Below are positions 10,601 through 22,600 of a stretch of 64,000 nucleotides of DNA, piece after piece; the first letter of the stretch is position 1, and the number at the start of each line of letters is the position of its first letter. Under the pieces are notes generated by a model. The model made no database searches. It worked only from the letters and a program-made list of their open reading frames with translations, and was not told where the DNA came from. The translations under genes were made by a program, and so were the position numbers. The stretch comes from Branchinecta lynchi (lineage: Eukaryota; Arthropoda; Branchiopoda; Anostraca; Branchinectidae): positions 4,164,001-4,228,000 of the forward strand of contig JAKZAP010000013.1 in NCBI GenBank assembly GCA_023053575.1. Direction: 5' to 3'.

Positions 10601-13600
10601 GTTGAAAATACCTCAAGATTCCGGATTCCCCCTCCCTCCACTCGCCCCACGGTGCTCGGATGGGGGAAGTGACTATTTCCAACTTAATCATTTGTGGTCC
10701 CTGATACGCCTGCCAAGTTTTATCGTCCTAGCTTATGTGGAAGTGCCCGAACTAGCAAAACCTGGACAGACCGACGGACGGACAGAAATTGCGATCGCTA
10801 TATGGCACTTGGCCGAAGGGCAAGTGCATAAAAATCTCGAAGACATTTGAGGTATTCTCGAATACATTTTCGACGTATTTAGCCTCAAATCGATTACATA
10901 AGGCGCAATCACTTGGCCTCGCCCCTCGTCCCCTTACATCGAATCGAACTGACATCTCGGTTATGCGCCAACGACTCGGTCAAACAGGAAAACACCAAAA
11001 GGGCTGCGGTAGTTACATATTTCAGTAACCAGCGTTAAAACCTTAACAGGCAGCAGAAGAAACAGAGCGACCTCTCAAGCTTGTTGCTAGATTTTGCTGT
11101 CAAAACGCCTACTGACAATTGCATAATACCCTTATCCTAAGCTCTGAGAGCTTGGTCACACTGGTCTCATTTCCTGGCTTTTTGGGTAGCAAAAATAGAA
11201 AACAGAAAAAGAACAAGATACAATAAATTCTCAATGTTGTCGTTTTAAATTCAGGAGATCGATAGAGCAAAACAGCGTGTATAATTGTTACAGGAACCAT
11301 AATTGACCCCTATTGCAGTCTCCTCATTATCCCAAAGCTGTCAAAAAGCCCATCATATCTCCTCCCCTAGGGAGTTGCAGTTGTTTGTGGAATAGGCGGC
11401 TTTTTGAGCCCAGTGTGACCAACAGGCCCGTATCCAGGAATGTATTTCAGGGAGGGGGGGGGGGGTCTATTGCCTGCTGGTCGGACAAAAAAGTACAAAA
11501 AACATATATAGGCCTATCAGAGGGAAAAGCCTATAAAAATCATTATTTTTGTATGTTTTTTTTTTTGGGGGGGGGGGTCAACCCTCTACCCCCCCCTTGA
11601 TACGGCCTTGGTGACCAAGCTTTGAGCCCAGTGTGACCAACAGGCCCGTATCCAGGAATTTATTTCGGGGAGGTTTGAGCCCTATAAAAAGCAAGGATTT
11701 TTGTGTTTTTGACATTTTTGACAAAAAAGGACAAAAAACACATATAGGCCTATCAGAGGGAAAAGCCTATAAAATCATTATTTTTGTATGTTTTTTTTTT
11801 TTTGGGGGGGGGGGGGGGCAACCCTCTACCCCCCCCCCCCTGGATACGGCCTTGGTGACCAAGCTCTGAAGTCTGAAGCTAGCGTAAAGGTTACCAATTG
11901 TACTTAAATGTCAGAAGTTTCCTTAGCATAATTTTCTTCATTGGCCTACGCACGTTTCTCACATAAACTCCTATATCGGAGAGACATTTCTCTAAAATTC
12001 TTGCCTTTACGAAGTATGTCATCATTTTAAATTAACCCATATGGTATAGATTGTCTGACAGAAGAAAATCCAAAGTGCTCACGAATGTCGGTCAGGCGTC
12101 TTTTGTGGTTTTTGAAGGTTGCTAAAAGATAACATAAGTAGTAGACCTTTCCCAGGATCTTCGATCAGGTGTGAAAAAAATAAACAAACCTGAATTTGCA
12201 TCTATATTCACATTTTAGCAATATGACTATTTGGCACATTTTAGAGATTGGCCGCTGCCTTCAGCTGTCTTCGATCAAACCAAACACTTTTGGCTCGACA
12301 AAATGTAGATCAATGATTTAAGATGGGTGGGAGCAAGGTCCCATGTTTTTTGTGGTCAATCGCAATCCTGAGGGCTTGTCACTGTAACAGTTCCCTACGT
12401 CCTTCTACTTCAGTGAGTCTAGTGTACAAAAGTCTGTCCATATGAGTTACTGGACACAAATAAAACCAGACTGTCAGAAGCTTGATCACATCTAGCACAA
12501 TGATGCACAATTTCAACAGATAGCACTGTATATACTATCTATTGATGTGTCAGACAATTCAAAACAGAAAACGTCTCTGTCAGATTTTCAAATTATTGTA
12601 GGGAATACTTGTTGTAAGAAGATCAAAACAAGACCATTATTTTTTTTAAAGAGGCAATTTAAATACATTAACACATCTAGTTATGAGTGCACTGTCAGGA
12701 GTTTCATAACAGATAACACGGGGATGCGCGGTTTCAACAAATAATGCGTAACAGATAACACTTCCGATGTTATCTGTTGTGTTTCAAAATGTTATGCATA
12801 ATAAGCGTTACCATGAGGAAGAACCGAAAAATCTCTAAACAGTATCTGGCGAGTTTTCCGACATCATGAATAAAGTCAGTAGATGCTTTTTTGGCTCTTC
12901 CTAACAAAGCTTGTTATGCACAACATTTCATGCAAACATTTTCAAACACAACAGATAACATCCGAAGTGTTATCTGTTACGCAGTTATCTGTTGAAACCG
13001 CGCATCCTCGTCTTATCTGTTATGAAACTTCTGACAGTGTGATAACGGATGTTTAATCAGTAGTTTCTGCGTACAAAATAATTCTTGTTCATGTTGCATC
13101 TGTCATAAACAACGAAATTGTTGAAGATTTGAAATATGATAACCTAGTTTGCAATGTTACTTTATAAAGATAAATCAAATTATCCTCAAGTTCAATCACC
13201 AACTGGCTGTGTACAGAATTGCGGGGAATAAGGAATAGTTGCGTATTTTGCCTTTCCTCCGTAGGTCGTTTAACCTACCTACTTGCTACTATTGTAGCTA
13301 CTATTGACAGTGCCGCTTTAAAAAACGGCACTGTCTAGGGAACCGGGAGCCGTACTTTATGTCCCATGGGCTGCGGAACCGGTAGTTCTCACGGAAACCA
13401 AACCAGATGAGCTGCGATTCCGGGATCTGACGTCATTGACCAACGGAAACTTGTATGTGCTGGCTCCCGTTCCGGTAGTAAGTGGAAATAGCTCACGGAA
13501 ACTTCATCGCACCAGCTTCTCGTCCGGTGGTCTCACGGAATTGTGTACTTAGAAGCTAGGGAGCCGGTAGTTCATACCGGAAACTGTACAATTCGAGCTT

Positions 13601-16600
13601 GTGTTCCGGTAGTGGCTACGTGGAATATAGAACTCACGGAATAGTTTGGATGAGAGCTAGGATACCGGTATTTTCACTGACTTAGAGAGTAGTGCCAAAA
13701 TTACAAACTCATGGAAGTTGGATTCCATGAACTGTACCGGACTCAAAAGTTCCTATTGACAGGCCTCTGTGAGTTGCAATCTTAATTTTTGGCACTACCG
13801 GAACCCCAGCCCATAGCCATCTGTGTCCGTGAACTGGTCATTTTCAATCAAATAGTTATTGCTACCGGTACCTTAGCTCTCAATATCTGGGTCTCGGTAG
13901 TAAAGATTTGTCCCATGTTATTTTCTCTAAGTCAGTGAAAATCCCGGTATCCTAGCTCTCATCCAAACTATTCCGTGAGTTTTATATTCCACGTAGACAC
14001 TACCGGAACAATAGCTCCAATTGTATAGTTTCCGGGATGAACTACCGGCTTCGTAGCTTCTGAGTACACAACTCCGTGAGACTACCGGACGAGAAGCTGG
14101 TGTGATGAAGTTGCCGTGAGCTATTTCCACTGACTACCGGAACGAAAGCCAGCACATACAAGTTTCCGTTAGTCAATGGCGTCAGATCCCGGAATCGCAG
14201 CTCATATGGTTTGGTTTCCGTGAGAACTACCGGTTCCGCAGCCCATGGGACATAAAGTACGGCTCCCTAGACAGTGCCTTAAAAAACTGCTTATAAGAAA
14301 AAATGGCGTCTTCCAGTCGCAGGCGCCTATAGGCGTATTCTAACGGCGAGAATAGAGGGAGTCACTCCACGCGGACTCCGCGGACAGAAACAGCGAGAAA
14401 ACGGGGAATGCTTCCAGCATGGATTTTGTTCGATAAATAGATATGCAGTTGACGAAGTTAGTCTGAGCCACTTTATTTTTGGTTTTGTTTATTCTGATTA
14501 TTTTTAATTAATTTTACATTGCACCACCACCAGCAAAAATTGATTCCCCTTCGAATCTGAAAGGGAGTCCTTTTTGATGATGGTGATGATAATCAGAGCA
14601 TTCCCTGTCCGTGGGGACTCGCGAGAATACGGGAAGTGAGTCCACGGGGAACGGCGAGAATATGCCTTATCTCTCCAATGAGAATTTTGAATTTCGCGCG
14701 GTGCCAAGAGCGTAAGTCGGTTGGATGGAGCTCAAACCTCAGTCCACAGGTCGGTTAACCGACCGACGAACGGCGAAGAAATACAGCTTATAAGGATTTA
14801 GGTCGGTTTACCGAAGAAAGAAAAAAGGCTTATAGAGAGAAATCTCGCAGGTGATGACGGCAAAAAACGCAACTAATGATTCCGAGGGTATCCGAAGGGT
14901 TCCGGACGAATATCGACAAATCATGGGCCACTGGTAAAAAGAAGGATCCCAACTGCCCTAAACTCTTCTGCAATTCAGTTCTCAAAGACTGAATAATTAA
15001 TTCCTTCTTTATTTTTAGCTAACTACAGAATTGTGCCAAAACCATGTAGAGTGAAACAGTCTGAAGGAACCTGCATGTTCGTGTGGGAGTGCATGAAGAC
15101 CGATGGAAAAGCCATAGGGATGTGCGTAGATGGCTTTATGTTCGGTAGTTGTTGTGTTCATGACGCGGACAACAATCTGATCGACTTATCTCGGAGTAAG
15201 AATGAAACCACGGAAAGCATTCCCACCACAGGAAACGATGTCATCAGCAATGTACAGTCGGTAGCGACACCGATAGTGACGACGAGTTTCCCTTCCGATT
15301 CTGCTGGTGTTTCAGCAAAACCGAAAGACAAAGTAGCATTAGTGGCAGAAACGACTGCTCTGACCATGTCACAGACGGCTTCGACGACGAAGTCGCCTAC
15401 GACGGCCACAACGAGCCACGATTCTAAAACAACGACAAAATCAGCGAGTGCAGTTCCAAGTATAGTGACAACAAATAATCTCAAACCTATCCTTTCGACC
15501 CACACGACAACAACAGTGACGATTAACCCAACTACCACTCCTCAGCAGGGATCTAAAACAACAACAGTCAACAAAACTAGTCCAATGTCGGTACCAACAA
15601 TGATCGTACCAGAGACTATGACAACTGTGATGGCCGCTCAGGTGTCTGTCGGAACGCCAGTTGTTGTGGGCAGTTCTGTTACAGTAACGGGTTCAACTGC
15701 TTCTTTCGTGCCAAAAAATTCATCTTCAAACATCAGCTCAACAACAATTATTCAAGGGTCGAACTTTCAGTCCAGTGTTGACCCTTCAAGACCAGTGGGA
15801 TCTAGTGAAACTGCTGGCGTCAATGTTGTAGTGTCTTCAAACATAGCAATTAAGCCCACTGCCGAGACTATTTCAGTTCCCGAGTTCCTGCCCGAAGGTC
15901 TCATCATTCAAACAGGTAAGAAAGCGAAGATTTTTCAAGTGTAGTTCAAGTTTGCCATCATAGAAATGGGATCGACTAGAAGCAGGAAAGGAAAGGCAAG
16001 AGAAAAGCAGGCAAAGATAAAAACAGGAAGGGCAAAGTAAAACGGGAAAAGAATTAACAGAAATCGAGGATTCGAAAAACTGGCAAGCCTTTCCTCTGTT
16101 TAGTATCCCGTGAAGGGTCGGCAGCTTATATTTGTAAAAGTGACAAGTTACAAAAACCAAGAAAGAAATGGTGGACTTCAATACATAAGTTGCTGACACC
16201 TCGCTGGACTTGGATGATTTTAGTCGCCTACCGACAGGGTACTAAAAGGAGGAAAAGGTGAACTTTTACAAATGTAAGTTGCCGAACCCTCACGGGATAC
16301 TAAACAGAGGAAAAGTACGGAGCAGCTTGCCAGTTTTTCGAATACTAAAAGGAGGAAAAGGTGAGCTTTTACAAATGTAAGTTGCTGATCTCGCACGGAT
16401 ACTAACATAGGAAAGGCTTGCCAGTTTTTCGAATCCTCGATTTCTGGTAATTCTTTCCCCGTTTTAGTTTGCCCTTCCTGGTTTTAGTATCTTTGCCTGC
16501 TTTTCTCTTGCCTTTCCTTTCCTGCTTTTATCAATCCCCATAGAAATGCGGGTCCCAAAGCAGAACTTTTGACGCGCCTAAACTCCTTCAGACTGACGTT

Positions 16601-19600
16601 GATCGCGAGCCCCGGGAGTCGCTAACTCCTTTGAGTAATCCAGTAATTCTTTGACTGATCCAGCTTTTATACGGATCCCAGGAATAGATGGACCATTCCG
16701 AATCCGGATTCGGACTCTAATCCAGGATTCGTGCTTTTGGCCGGATTCAAATCCGGATTCGAAGGCTGTATTCGGATTTAGACTCGGATTCCAAACCTTC
16801 GATCTTAGGAATCTGCTAACATTTTTAGTCTACGTCCTTCATTTTCCGTTTTTCCAATTTTTACACAGTGGGCTTGGGCAATCCAACTTTCTGGTCACCA
16901 CTACCAACCATCCTAAGTAAACTATCACGTTATCTGATTATCTTAGATATCAGTGCTTTTTGCCGCCTCTGATTTTAGACTATGATTCGATTTTTGTTAA
17001 GGTCGGATTCAAATCTGGGTTCGATTCCGGATTCGAATCCTCAGCATGAAATGGTGGATTCGGGTTCGAATCCTTTCATGAACGGATTCGCCCATCTCTG
17101 ATCCCAGGTACTCGTTTTTTGCCGACTTGGGTCTGTAACGTGAGGGAACAGTCGAATCCATGACAAAACCAAAGGCTCCGGAGGGATCCCAAACCTCGGT
17201 ATATTACCCTTATTCTGCGTCGTTTATCTCTGACAAATCCTGGAAACTGGGTAGAAGCAGGGACCCATAAATGTCCTGTAATGACTCGCCATTCATGGGG
17301 CTTGTCATTTCCTATGCTTCTATGTTGCTATGTTGCCCGAGCCTCACCTAGTTTCCAAAAATTCCGCTTGGGTCGAATCGGCGTTCTTGCTCAGATAGAC
17401 AAAAGTTTGTTGGCATAAGCCAGGACTATTCAGCATGCCACCAGGTACCTAAGCTAGGACAAAAGATCCAGGATACTTTTCCATTACAGAGAAATATTCC
17501 TGGTTCAGCACAACAGCTCCGAAAAATTGTGTCTGTCTGAATAGTCGGGTATTTTATCCCCGTGGGTATTTCTCGAACTATCTGACGCTCAGTCAAGAGC
17601 GCGTCAGAAATCTCTTATTGGAAGCCCCCTGAATGGCGAGTCATTACAGGAAATTTATGGGTCCCTGGTAGAAGTAGGCTAAAAAGCGTTTGATCAGACT
17701 GATTTGAGTGTCAAAAGACATGACACGTGTAAAAGACATGCTAATTTTTTGTGTATTTTCTCCCTCATTAACAGTCTGACCGGAATCAACCGACGGTTGG
17801 GTTGAGCTGCAAATGTTTTGGAAAAGCTTTTGCTCATATAGGGAGGATTTAATATTAACCGTAGCGTGGCAAAACCATGCGGTATATGCTATTAGTCAAA
17901 ACGCAGCAATCGTTTGTTGCCAATTTCCTTTCATTTTTCCGATAAAAATCCACGTTGACAAACAAAAATGTTAGAACTTGGTGAACACACCTCAGTCAGG
18001 GATCTCATCGAAACGTTTGATCTTGTTTTTACAGGGTTTGGACACTGTTTTTACGGTCGTGATAACACTAACTAGCTTCCGCTAGGTCATAACTCGCAAT
18101 AATAGGGAAGAAAAACTCTGCCCCGCCACTGCTGTCCTGAGCTCCCAAATAGAGTTCTCGACAATAATCAAGGAAAATCATCAGTGTCTGGACCGCCCAT
18201 AAAAATAATGTTAAAACATCTTACTGGGGGATCTCACCAAAACTTTGTTCTTGTTTTTACAATGTTTATACACAGATATTTTTATGATTTAACACTGAGT
18301 AAATTCCGCTAGTTCAGAACTCGCAGTCCCACACTGTCAGAAGTTTCATAACAGATTGCGCATAACACTGCAACTATAACACCTTTTCACTTAGAAATAA
18401 AGTGTTATGACCAATTAAGTTTATACTATTTCGTGCCTAGATCTCCAACATCACCTTCAATAGGTAAAAATACTACACTGTCAGAAGTTGCATAACGACA
18501 ATAGAAAGATGCGCGTTTTCAACAGATAAAACTTTGGGATGTTATATGTTATCAATCAATCAATCAATCAATCAATGTTTATTTTCCTTAATATTTATGT
18601 TTTCACAAAAAATAGCGTAGGATTGTCAACAAATTTATACACTCGAATTATATATACAATTAAATGATGCATTTACAAAATGTCACTGTAGCTGATTATA
18701 AAATTTGACAAAGTATGGCACAAATGAGTTAAGGTATCTGTCCGATGAGTGAGTTGGTGGGGCAATTAGTTTTTGTTTCCCTGCGTTTTTTTGGGATGTC
18801 CGGGTAGCTGGGTTGTCAGTTCTTGGAGCAATGAAAGCAGGTAAAATATCGCGGTGCTGCTCACTTGCTAGGCACGTCATCCCGAAGTTCATTACCAACT
18901 GGTGGCGTCTTTCGGACAAAGTGACCAACTGAAGTGTTGTTAGGCTATTTTTGTAGTCGATGTAATTTGATCCAAGAATTATTTTGCAGGCTCTCTTTTG
19001 AAACACTTCGAGTCGGTCGCTTTGTTCTTGAGTGATCCCAGCATTCCATACCGGGCATCCATATTCGAGTAGTGGACGGACGTATGTCAGGTAGCATATA
19101 AGGAGATTTTTCTTGTGAAATCCAAACCGTCTCAGGAGAGTGAAAGACCGAAGTGCTTGATTGGCAATTTTATAAAGATAGGCCATATGTGTAGTCCATC
19201 GCATGTCGTTGTCAAAGAACACCCCCAATACTTTAACAGATTTGGCAATTGTTAGCCCAACTTCTCCAACTTCGGGAATTTCTCGCTTCAGAAAGCTGAC
19301 TCGGAAGATGACTGACTTCTCCAGGCTAAGCGTGAGCTTGGCTTCCATTGCCTGAGAATTAATATCTGCCAAGAGATTTTTCACGGGGTTCACACCCGGT
19401 GGGTCCCCCAGTGATCTGAGTAAGGCGGCATTAAGGTCATCAGCATATTTGTATCGGTGCATGAACTCAGCTAGCAATTTGTTGATTACCATTATGAAGG
19501 CTAATGGTCCGATTTTGCTACCCTGCGCTGCGCCACACGTTATGTCAAGTAGTGACGACGTTTCGCCGTGACTTAGCTTTACGCACTGTGTTCTGTTTGT

Positions 19601-22600
19601 AAGAAACTCTGCTAACGTTCGAGTGACGATCTGTCTGGCTCCCATTTCGGTGGCTTGCGTCACGACGATGTTATGGTCCAAATAGTCAAACGCTTTAACA
19701 AAGTCGGCAATGATGTTTCTTTCGATCCGTTAGTATTTTTACCAATTGAAGGTGTTGTTGGAGATCTAGGGGGATCGACTAAAACCAGGAAGGAAAGGGA
19801 ACGCGAGAAAAGCAGGAACGGCATACTAAAACCAGGAAGGGCATCCTAACACGAGGAAGGCTTTCGCCAGAATTCGCCGAACCGTTCCCTTCCTCTATTT
19901 AGTATTATTTGAGGGGTCGGCAACTTTTCAAATTCAAAGTTCACCATCCCTTCCTGGTTAGTCGCCTACTGTCAGAACGAGAAATGAAAAGGTGAATTAC
20001 AATTTTTATAGTTGCCGACCCCTCACTGAACTTAATGCCTACCCATGTCAGGATACTAAAACGAGGAAGGGATGGTAAACTTTGAATTTGATAAGTTGCC
20101 GACCCCTGAAATAATACTAAATAGAGGAAGGGAACAGTACTGCGAATTCTGGCGACAGCCTTCCTGGTTTTAGGATGCCCTTCCTCGTTTTAGTATGCCC
20201 TTCCTGGTTTTAGTATGCCTTCCTGCTTTTCTGGCGTTCCCTTCCCTTCCTGGTTTTAGTCGATCCCAGATCTAGGCACGAAATAGTGTAAACTTTAATT
20301 GGTCATAACACTTTATTTCTAAGTGAAAAGGTGTTATTCTTGAAAGTGTTATGCGCAATCTGTTATGAAACTTCTGACAGTGCAGTCAGTTGCCGTTGTC
20401 TCTGTATTTTTGTGATCACAACTCTGCTTCGTCTTGGTTCAGTAGAATTTTCAGTACGCTTTCCCTGACAGATTCGATGAAAGATAACTACCAAATATTC
20501 AAATAGGAAGTAAAACGCAACAAAGTGGAAAAGGCAGGCAATCTTTTTCTGGTCTTTAGCAAAGAGTGTTGCAAATCGCAATCGTTTCGGTTGCGAGACA
20601 GCGTAAACATCATAAAACAAATGAAACATTTTTTTTTCACTTTCACTCCCGTTCATCTAAAAAATATCACTTAATTTTGGGAAGTGAGAGATTTTTATTG
20701 TCGAAATACTGCATCTGGCGGCGTCAGCATAAGTGGCTATACAATATGTGACGTCGTAATTGCCGTAATTAATCTGCAAACGGGAAGCCTGAATAATTAT
20801 GATCTTTTATAAATAGTGTCGAACAGATGCCTTCTGCCCACATCACCGATTTTCATTACTTACTTTCAAAAACGCCTGGAGTTGCAAGAATCACAAGAAA
20901 GTACCTTTTCTGTCCAGATCTTACTTGCTTACCCTACTTTTTGGAATATTCTGGAAAGAAACGAACTTTCTTCAGAAATGAAGGTCTATAGAAATATTTC
21001 CTTAAGCCCAAGCTGACTGCGAGTCATATTTGACAGTACAGAAACGGATACGTCAGATGCATTTTATAAGAGGTACATTTCGGCCCTTCTTGGCAAGGGT
21101 CTCGGGTCTTAAAGCACAACTCTTACTAGAAACTACCTTTCCACGATGGAATGGCTTGCGCTTTTCGAGACTACCAGTACTTGCCACGGAAAATAAGCAA
21201 TTTTCTAAAAAGCGCTTGTCAATTTTATTCAGCCTTCCTGCTCTTTGACGCGGCGGGTGGACGCAAAATATTTGAAAACTGAAGGCCTCATGGTTAAAAA
21301 GTGAGAAAACCAAGCAAGCCCAAAACAGAAGATAAACCTGATGGCCTACCGTGTCTTCCAAGATGAAAGCAACGTTTTGAAGCGTTTTGTGATTTTGTGA
21401 TTTTGATTGGCAAAACTCGGCAAAGTCGAAAAAGCGCTAAAAAGTCGAAGGTACAAAACGAAACAGTGGCGAAAGGTGGGGATTTCAGGAGCTTATTATT
21501 TCTTAAGGGAGCCGGGGATAAGATAAATGGCAGAATAACTAAGAGGGGTGCTTTAAGCCGCTCAAGCTGGGAAATGAATTTGAATTTCTTCGTGAATATT
21601 GCTTCGAATTAAAGCTGGTGCATGGATATTATTTTGGACACGACTGATCATTTGATGCTCGATTGGGCCGTAGAGAGGGTGGAGGTTTCGGTGAGAGGTC
21701 TTTTGGGATCCAGAAACGTAAGTGAAGGATACATGTAAATTCGTAAAAGCTGTCCGTCTGTATGTCTGTCCGTCCGTATGTCAGCACGATAACTTGGTGT
21801 TCGGATTTTTTGGGTCAAGGGACAGGTCGACTTCGAAGACGGGCTGTATCCCTACATTTAGGGGTGGGGGTTCAAATTTAGGGGCGAAGAAAACATTTTT
21901 GAACAGCTAATGAGATAGTCGATTTATGGGTAAGAGGACATGCTGAACACGTGTATGAACATCATTTTCTCGCTGAAATCCGGCCGAAATCGGAAGTTTG
22001 GCAGAAGCTTTGATCAGTTTCCTCAAAGTAGATATGACGTATGGGGGTAAACTTACATGCTGAATCCACATCTGAACTTGGTTTTCTCAGATGAATAGCC
22101 ATTGGCCTTAATCTGTTTCTACGTTTTAACAGGAGCCTAAAAATATTCAAGGAGTCTGGCGAAGACTGGATATCCACAAGAGATTAAATATTAGTAAGTA
22201 AGTAATTTTATTACCCGAAAATTCACAAGGAATTAGGAACGGAGTATGAAAATGAAAAAGAAAAGAGAAATCACACTATGGAACATCATCAACATTCTTG
22301 GGATTCTTGGAATTCTTGGGATCCCGCCGAAACCTTTGGCCTTGTTTTTAACGGCTTGAGCCTGAAGAGGGCTCTCGCCAAGAAGGGCGGTAATATAGCT
22401 CTAACAAAATGCAGCTGACGTATCCGTTTCGTAATATCAAATAGGTATATATAATTTTATATAATAGTCGATGTAAAAGAAATTCTCTTGTGGTCTTGTG
22501 GTTGAAATATTGCTACGTACATAAGATTATACCTGAAGGCGCTGACTGGACAAGTTAGTTGAGATTTATTTTAGTGATATTTCGGCCCTTCTTGGCAAAG

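Larger units (their letters stand above)
18332..20382. mobile_element. Outer foldback element holding nested insertions
   Basis: The left arm (18332-18472, from CACTGTCAGAAGTTTCATAA to GGTAAAAATACTA) is matched in reverse by 19732-19770 joined to 20268-20382 (TAGTATTTTTACC ... CTTCTGACAGTG). The original palindrome was thus about 280-300 bp. It was later filled with a MITE end (18473-18552), a LINE fragment (18553-19729) and a Mutator-like foldback (19771-20267). Confidence 0.8.

Noticed and set aside
15158..15538. 126-codon valine-rich frame on the minus strand
   Set aside because: Antisense shadow of the Thr-rich stem exon of the protease gene (ACN/ACA codons read backwards as valine-type codons).
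17020..17075. GGTTCGAATCC words resembling a tRNA B box
   Set aside because: They belong to a cluster of AATCCGGATT palindromes; no A box, anticodon arm or acceptor stem could be drawn.
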